64,000 bases of DNA from Salvator merianae. Its lineage: Eukaryota; Chordata; Lepidosauria; Squamata; Teiidae. This document shows, piece after piece, positions 56,691-64,000 of the stretch. The notes below the pieces were generated by a model that was given only the letters and a program-made list of their open reading frames with translations, ran no database searches and was not told the DNA's origin. A program made the position numbers and the translations under genes. The stretch spans positions 24,505,514 through 24,569,513 of the forward strand of contig QVOM02000049.1 in assembly GCA_003586115.2 (NCBI GenBank), in the 5' to 3' direction. Every line of letters begins with the position of its first letter. Position 1 is the first letter of the stretch.

Positions 56691-57200
56691 GGGCCTTTCT
56701 GCACTTACTTGTAATCCAGAACAGGACCCCTCGCGGTCCTCTTTAGGCCCTCTTCTGACCAAGCATTAGTGCTGAATAGAGAGAGCCTGCCCACTGTCAG
56801 TATGCTTTGTCCATACAGGATGGAGTGTAATCCAGAACTGGAGGTCTCTGATGTGGATCACTGGTAAACCTCAATATTGAAGTCTATCAGCATACTAGCA
56901 GGGTCTAATCTGGAAGATGGAGGCATGAAAAAAGTGCATGCCTCCATATTCCAGTTACAGGGGGAGCCATTTTGGAAGTGTACTTTATTGTGCTGCTGAA
57001 ATAGGTTCCCCAGGGACTCCAAGATTTGGAACTTCTATTCCTAGTTGTCAAAACTGCCTTGTGTGAGCTTTTAGTCCAGTTCGGGGGCTGGTCTCAGATG
57101 ACACTATTCCAGACCACATCATGCCATCATCCAAACCAGAGAGCCTCACTACTCCAGACCCACTGGGTCAGATCATAGCAAGGTAAGTGAAGAAAGGCCC
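56691..57200. mobile_element. GGGCC-TIR element, copy m (510 bp)
   Basis: Left end GGGCCTTTCTGCACTTACT, right end AGGTAAGTGAAGAAAGGCCC: inverted repeats with few mismatches. Non-coding. Confidence 0.75.
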
Positions 57201-58459
57201 TGTTTATGTACACACACATGCACACACACATGCACACACAAAATTGTTGATTGCAAGAGTTAGAACAATGGCACAATACTTGAAAAGTTGACATGCTATG
57301 TCTTTCATGATATACGGACATGGAATTCACAGAACTCAAAAGATTGTCTGGAACTCCATTCAACCCCTTTCTCCTCTACCCAAAGGAAATGACAAAGTTT
57401 AGTACTCACACACAGGGAGCATCTCTGGCCTTACACTCAATGAGGCAGAGATAGGGAATTTATGGCATCAATATGGTCTCCATGCACAATTATTCTACCA
57501 CCTGTTAATCAATTATGAATCTTGACCTCCCTCACTATAAGCTAAATGGCCACAAGGTGTTCTGCAAACCCCTTTGGTGATCAATCATTACATGGCACCT
57601 GATGTTCAATTACCATCATATGTCTGATGTGGACATCCGTTTAATAATTCTCTAGTCAGGGAATGGCACCAGAGTTCCCTAGAAATGGCTCATTATAATT
57701 GGCATGTTCTTCCTCCCAAAAGAAAGGCATGCAATCTTTATCGGCTCAAACATTATTCAAAAAGGCAATTGGAATGCTGAACATTAAATGATGTGTTATA
57801 ACAACTCTCCTTTACAAGCCTTGGAGTTTCTGCTCTTTTTTAAAAAATAAATTATGTCCTTCAGCATGTACCAATTTATTGAAAAAAAATCAACTCACAG
57901 ATGTTAGAAATATCTGTAAACATCACTTTTCTAGACCAAGTGAAACAAAGCATATCTGTTTATATTCCTTCTTTGTGTTTCTGTGCCTTCCTGCTTACAC
58001 AGCTTAGAGAGTGAAAGACTTAGGAACACTTTTAGTCTTCTGTAGCTCTAGATATAAATGTTTTACACATGATTGGGATTCAAAATACTCTAATTTGCAG
58101 AAGTACCATTCGTGGTTCTCTCCAACTTTTTCACAGGATTAAAACCATAAGCATTTTATGTCGTTAGGAAAGGTTGAACATGCTGATGCCTCTGCATTTA
58201 TTGCAGAAGTTTTGAAAAAGATGCAAATGGCATCAGCTAGAGAAAGCAAACAATTGGTGGATTGACTTATTGACAAAAGCGAATGATGGATTGCATTTCT
58301 GGGCAATGGCCATCCCAGAGCAATCTTCAACTTCATAAAAAAAAAAAGCATGTATAAAATAATAGTATTGAAGAACAGCAAAGCTGTTGATAGTCCTTAA
58401 AAAGTAGGCTGGGTAAAATGAATATACATAGCAAAACAGATACTAGAGTTGAATATATT
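57201..58459. other. no gene recognised
   Basis: Short CA-rich run near 57211-57240; otherwise nothing identified. Confidence 0.4.
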
Positions 58460-58840
58460 AACAGGGTAAGAGATCAAGGGGAGGCCTTCTTATACTTCTG
58501 TCACCTACAGAGATTCATGGGGTATTGGCACGTGAGAAGGCCTTCTCTATCATGCCCACCCCCCCGGCTTTGGAATAGTTTCCCAGTGGAAATATATCAG
58601 GACCCAGTGTTATATGGTTTTCAGTGCCTGGTTCAAATTTATCTCTTCATCCAGACCTTTGCCATTTAACTCTTTCTTACTGTGGTCCTGCTAGGGTGAG
58701 ATGGCCATATTTTAATTATGTTTTTATTTAATAATGTTTTCTTGATTTTATATATGTTTTATGTTATTTTATAGAAAGTTGTGACCAGCCCTGAGATGAG
58801 CTGGTGAAGGGTGGAATACAAAAGTTTAGAAATAAATAAG
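58460..58840 (+). mobile_element. L2/CR1-type LINE 3' end
   Basis: Words GAGAAGGCCTTCTCTATC, CCCCCGGCTTTGGAATAGTT and TTTCAGTGCCTGGTTCAAAT correspond to the L2 ORF2 terminus (RAFS....PRLWNSLP), followed by GACCAGCCCTGAGATGAGCT and AAATAAATAAG at the 3' end. Confidence 0.7.
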
Positions 58841-60219
58841 TCAAGCACACAGTGAGAATCACACTTTTCCCTCTCATAATGTCCCCTTCTTTAGAACTAC
58901 TGTTTACACTGAGAGGAAATCCCTCATTAGTACCAGTGGAGGAGTCACCCTCAAAGCAAATACTGTACAGCACTGCCTTCAAAAGTAATTTTCTTGAGTA
59001 AAACAGAAAGAGGGAGGAAAAGATTAAATTCTCCTTCCAAGCCTGTTCTGAGCTGTTGACTGACAGTCATTCGGAGCTGGTCCAATCAGCACATTCAGAA
59101 ACCTGCTTCTTAAATTCATAGGTTTTAAGTCAACGGTAGCTTATTCTTGCGAAGAAGAGAAGCAACCGCCATGTTGTGTGCTTCTGAATCAGTCCACCAA
59201 CTAAAAGGTTCTTTCAGAACCAGTCTAATGCCTATCAATGAAACCCTTTGTGAATTACAGGCAAAAGAGTGGTGGATCAAGATTTTAATGAGAAGTTTTA
59301 TGTATCATTATAATTGATGGCGTCTGCTTTCCCCTTGCTACCTGTTACCCCTAACATACTCCCCACTGTCTATTATATCTGGCCCCATTTGAAGATTCCT
59401 GCATGAGTTTAGCAGCCCCTGAAGTCGTGTTTCTTTCTTTTTCAGATTGTTCTGTCGAAGGGTAGGGGAGGAGAGCTAAATTTCTCAAGGCAGAGAAATA
59501 TTATGTGATAAATTATCCACTAATAGTGCTGAAGCCTAGTTCCAAGAAGTCAGTTTGAAGGAAAATTCCTGATGTTCTGAAGCAAAAGTCAGAGGTGTCA
59601 TAACTCTGATGAACAGGAATGAAAGAGGTACTGTCTCCCAGGTGCACCAGGAGTTATACCTCATTTCATGTTTGGGAGACTGCTTCAAATCTTTGGTTGC
59701 AATCCAAAGCTGTTCTGGCAGCTAGCATCTGCGTTAAAAATTTATAAACCACAAAAGGTCTTTTCTTAAAATAAAGTTAATTCTGGATGGATAGCCTGAA
59801 AAGACTTTAAAAGAGACAGCAGTCAGAAGCAGTTATGTGGAAAATTGGATGTGTTTAATGGCTTTTCACTTCACTGGAATAAACTAAAAATAAAGCAGAT
59901 GTGATTTTCATGAGAAGGAAAGCAATACTGATCAAAGTTTTATTTACAAATCCTCAGCTCCAGCCTGACAAATTATCCTTTCAGTTTGATACAGTTTTAA
60001 ATCAACTATTTTAGTTCAAATTGCATCATACTGATGGATATCTTTGCACAATATCATTTTAATGGTTTTTCTTTTTTATACTGATTTCTGAATTTGAAAT
60101 GAAGGATAGCTTAATCGTTAAAGAAAAAAGTTGTTATTTATTTCATTTACAAACTTGTAAATGAACTGTAATTGAAAAGCTGTCTATGCCAGCAAACAAA
60201 CAGTACTTTGGTAGTAGAA
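58841..60219. other. no gene recognised
   Basis: AT-rich DNA; nothing identified. Confidence 0.4.
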
Positions 60220-60552
60220 GCTAAAGGCCATTTACAGGGAGCTGAGAGCAGGTGAAGGGTTTGGTTTGCCTTTGTCTTCTGCTTGAGAATGCCCAGAAGC
60301 AACTGATGGGCCACCGTGTGAGGCAGGATGCTGGACTAGATGGGCTGCTGCCTGATCAGGCAGGGCTCCTCTTATGTTCTTCTTTCATAGGTAGCATGCC
60401 TCTAAAGGCCATTTGCGGGGAGTGAAGAGCAAATGAAGTTTTTGCCATTATATTCTGCTTAAGAAGGCCCAGAATCAATTGGTGGGCCATTGTGTGAGAT
60501 GGGTTTCTGGACTAGATCGGCCATGGCCCGATGTTACTCTCGATTATGTTCC
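60220..60552 (+). mobile_element. two tandem CR1-type LINE 3' tails
   Basis: Two tail units (about 60220-60383 and 60384-60552) with CATTTACAGGGAGCTGAGAG, TTCTGCTTGAGAATGCCCAG and GGATGCTGGACTAGATGGGC. Same arrangement as at 44873-45231. Confidence 0.75.
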
Positions 60553-61388
60553 AGGAGAAGCAGAAGACTGATGATTAATTAGAGGACTTAATTCCTCTCA
60601 TTCAGGGATTAGGGATCATGCCAGTAAGTGCTATAATTTTATAGGGTAGCCAAATGTGCTTCAAATGCATACTAACATTAGAAATGGATTTAGTGATCAA
60701 TTGTATGCCCTTCAAATACACACAGTCCTTGTATTTAAAAAACTAGAGGTTCATGGAATGCTGTTGAGTAATTTGGAATAGCCATGCATGTTCTGAAGTG
60801 GGGGCAAGTGTACAGGTGTAAAATAGCCTCACCTAATGCTCTTATCAAAAGATAATGTTTTAATAAGCATCAAAAGGTGTTACTGTTTCTTAGCATGAGT
60901 TATTATGCCTCTGTGTAAGAATCATTTATTGCTGTTTATTAAATAGGTAACTGACCAGGTCAAAGATCAGTTCTGTGCTTATTCCTCAGAGGACAGAAAT
61001 GATTACAGCAAATTCATGTCAAGCACTATTAATGACAGACCCCACTTAATTTGACTTAAAGATCAGCATCCCAGACTGTAGTTGAACCACAGTCTTTCAA
61101 GGGTGCATTGGTTTTCTGTCTAATGCTTTAACATTTTATCTTGGAAGTAGCATAAATATATTGCAGGTAAGTAAAATATAAATATTTGTGGTAGACTATG
61201 CTGAAGTTAGAATGCAGCATAGGATGGTGAGCTATAAACCCATTCTAACAGCATGGATTGATTTCATAAAGATGGAGGAATAGTCCTATTATCATGTTGT
61301 ACAACACGGAATTGCATCTGGGTATATCTAAATAAATTGCTTCAGAGTGGAGTAGGGAGTCCATTGTTGAAGGGATACTTGTGTATAG
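60553..61388. other. no gene recognised
   Basis: AT-rich DNA; nothing identified. Confidence 0.4.
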
Positions 61389-61555
61389 AGTTCCCATATG
61401 AAAAAGACAACAGATTTCCTGCTCCTTTAATAGCTGAATAAAGGAGGGAATTTCAGCAGGTATAGTTTGACATGCAAGAAAAACTTTTTGAAATTCCCCC
61501 TCCTATGCAATTATTAAAGGAGCAGGATTCCTGTTCTTTTTTTATATGGTAATCC
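61389..61555. mobile_element. palindromic MITE (CATATGGAAAAG family), copy 2
   Basis: Arms CCTGCTCCTTTAATA and TATTAAAGGAGCAGG-like (ATTATTAAAGGAGCAGG), plus CCCATATGAAAAAGA with TTTTTTTATATGG, pair around the centre; the inner GGGAATTTCAGCAGG also occurs in copy 1 (42313-42450). Confidence 0.75.
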
Positions 61556-62149
61556 TACTTGTGTGCCTACTGTCTTATATTGTACAGGTAAGGAGGAAAG
61601 TGAGCATAGAAAAACAGTGCATGGAGGAGATTGATGGATCAATTGTGTGTCATTGATTTTTTTTAATTAAATCCTGAAAGCCACAACTTTTTTTGTATTA
61701 ATGAGGAAGATTAAATAAAAATTCTAAAATTCAGGTTTTGGGGAATTTGTTCTTTATTTTTAAGTAAAGGCATTTATTTAGTATTTAGTATCAATATGCT
61801 GTTCTACATTTTCCTTACACTTTTTAATATTTCCAGATAGTGCCTTCTCAATGAATGGCCTTACATAAAGATATATTAGTTGTTGTTCTATTTTATACAT
61901 TGCAAGCTTGAATTCAGTTATCTCAAGTGTAACGTACAAAAACACAGTACTCATCTCAGCAATGCATATGTAAAATGTATCTTGAATATGTCAAAAATAA
62001 AAGTACACAAAAGGTACATAAATCTTGGTTAAAAATAGTCAAAAGATTTAAAACTATATATTCATAAAAATATATAATTATCACCCAAATAATAAAGGAT
62101 TTGCAATATCATCTAATCAAGAAAAGATTCAGGATGGCATTCCCATAAA

Positions 62150-62550
62150 AGACTGTAGGTTAGTTGTAGGATTGTCCCAGGACTATATGGGATTGCCACA
62201 CATATCTGTAGCAATCCCAACACAGTCCTGGGATATTGGGGTGATATTCCACAGAATCATTACTGTGGAAAAATCAATATCCAACCGGCTTTTACTATAA
62301 AGCAGGAGGACTTACTTCATCTAGAAAACAGCTCCCACAATCCGCCATTTTGGAAATGGCCACCACACATGTGCAGAGCACCAATTGTGCTGGTAACATT
62401 GTGAGAGAAAGCATTCAAACCAGGTAAGTCTTTTCACGTTGCCCAGCTGTCTAGGCAAATAGCAATTACTCCAGAAGTGCTTTCTCCTGGAATATTACTA
62501 TATTTCATAATATTTAGCAGCTGTCTGGAAACAGCCTGAGAGCGTTCCTT
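62150..62550. mobile_element. hairpin-bearing repeat (TCCCAGGAC family), copy 2
   Basis: TGTCCCAGGACTATATGGGA with GATTGC pairs with GCAATCCC and ACAGTCCTGGGATA (about 62175-62240). Same order of motifs as 20475-20990. Ends not defined. Confidence 0.55.
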
Positions 62551-64000
62551 AGTGTCAGAAATATCATAATATTGGCATCAGGCCAGCTGCTCTGGAGAAA
62601 GTATTCCAGACTTGAAGGACTGCAAGGAAAAAGCCTATTATCTGGGAGTCACCCTCCTCTCTTCTTTCATAGATTCACAGGACTTCTGGCAGAGATCATA
62701 AGGTTCATTGACCTTTATATAGGAAGAGACATTCCAACAGATACAGATGTCATAAATCATGAAGGACTTTAAAGGTCCATACTACAAAATGTTGAATTTG
62801 CACAGCACTGAATCTTTTCTTGATCAGATGATATTGAAAACTACGTAATTGGAATGAATTCGTTGGCTCACCTTGTCTGGAGGGATCCAATTATCCCAGT
62901 CTACTCTGTTCTGGGATAAGATGTGAGGACTGTCTGCATTGGGAGGGCAGGGATGTCTTCTATCCCAACCCAATCCCAGTAGCAATGTGGATGCACCATA
63001 GCTGTTCCAAACCACTCTAACCACATCTCCATCTCAGGCATTATCCACACTTGCCAGCGATTGGCCCAAGCCCCCATCACTCCTGTATTGCATCTGGAGC
63101 ACAAAGGCAGAGATGAACAGCACAGTCTTTGAACGCAGTATGCCTTCCTCTATGTCGGGTTCTGATAATGATCTTTGAGGTACTTAGGCTTCAAAACGGG
63201 ATGTAGTGATGCTGCACCAAGTCCAAAATGTCCGTTTTCCTTGCTATAGACTAGATGCAGACATGCTGACGGCTGGAATGGAACAGATAATGTAGGACAG
63301 TTGTAGACCTCCTCAATCAACTCTACCAGTAAACCGAGATAGGGACCCCTTGAGATAGTTCTTGGCCAGGATAGCACTAGTCCAATGTGAACTATACTAG
63401 GGAGCAACTTGGTCATCTACTGTCCAGCTGCAGAAAAGACCACTGTGCCTGCAGGCACGTGTTTATGAATGTCAGAAGGAAAAGCAGAATTTATTAGGAA
63501 AATGCATACTGGGATAGGAAAACCTGAGCTTTCTAACTTATAAACTGTTCTTCGTCTTGTCCCAGGGCAGCTAACGGGAGAAAAACACAGACAGCAAAGA
63601 TCAAGGAAGTAAGATAGTTCTTAGAACTATCACTCTACAAAGTAAATTCAAGCAGAGTCAAAGAAGGGGCAAATGAAGGAATCCTTCAGTAGGACAGAAG
63701 AAAAAACAACTTCTCCAAAAAAAGACATTTTGAATATAGTTTATACCTATGCATTGGCAGCCAATGCAAATGGGCAAGGGCTGGGGTTATGTTTTCTAAT
63801 TTAGATGTTCTTGCATAAGCCTTGCCTTGGGAGTTTTTTCAACCAGTAAATATTCTATTGAATTACTTTCAACAACATCTAATTACAGCAACTAGAACCA
63901 AAATCAATACTGGCACAAGGATTACTTTTTTGGCCTGCATGTTCCATTTTTAATGCATTCTCTTTGTGCCTAGGTATCTTTATGCTACAGCTGTCTCTAC
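62551..64000. other. no gene recognised
   Basis: Short frames without domains. Nothing identified to the window end. Confidence 0.4.

Noticed and set aside
1..64000. CRISPR array, operons, bacterial or viral genome content
   Set aside because: Spliced kinase gene, LINE/SINE content and low coding density show a vertebrate nuclear genome; no spaced direct repeats of CRISPR type.
33000..64000. WRNIP1 (expected MYLK4 neighbour in human) or MYLK4 first exon
   Set aside because: No AAA-ATPase or Rad18-type zinc finger exon was seen, and no phase-0 exon with a start Met could be supported.

Overview
The window looks like nuclear DNA of a lepidosaur reptile (lizard, snake or tuatara). It is sparse in genes, low in CpG, split into small exons with GT-AG introns, and full of decayed CR1, L2, L1 and R4/Dong-like LINE pieces, a tRNA-derived SINE with a CR1-type tail, and many palindromic DNA-transposon remnants (MITEs). 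I saw no BovB piece and no Sauria-type SINE, so the exact lineage is left open.

One protein-coding gene is clear: MYLK4 (myosin light chain kinase family member 4), on the minus strand from about 32988 down to the stop codon at 14680. Eleven coding exons join in frame (1683 nt, 560 codons plus stop), every junction is phase-compatible, and all the usual kinase landmarks are intact: Gly-rich loop, ATP-binding Lys, HLDLKPEN catalytic loop, DFG, APE. The four upstream exons encode a long Lys/Glu/Ser-rich N-terminal region. The first coding exon(s) and promoter were not identified; a small CpG/CCAAT cluster near 56.03-56.21 kb is the best promoter-like segment upstream.

Layout: 1-14.6 kb, intergenic DNA 3' of MYLK4 with an R4-like LINE, hairpin MITEs, a CCAAT-rich duplicated block, an LTR-like segment and the SINE; 14.7-33 kb, MYLK4 exons and repeat-filled introns; 33-64 kb, 5' introns or intergenic DNA dominated by LINEs and MITEs, with a few weak coding-like remnants at 49.4-50.6 kb.

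The most unusual content is a dispersed family of roughly 0.2-0.5 kb elements with termini resembling GGGCCTGTTYGCACTT (about 14 copies or partial copies). Two are nested inside LINEs so cleanly that the LINE reading frame resumes and a 3-bp target duplication can be read. Several carry subterminal hairpins whose stems differ in sequence between copies yet stay complementary, and six carry an X-box-like palindrome close to GTTGCCATGGCAAC. All calls are by eye; no database search was run.
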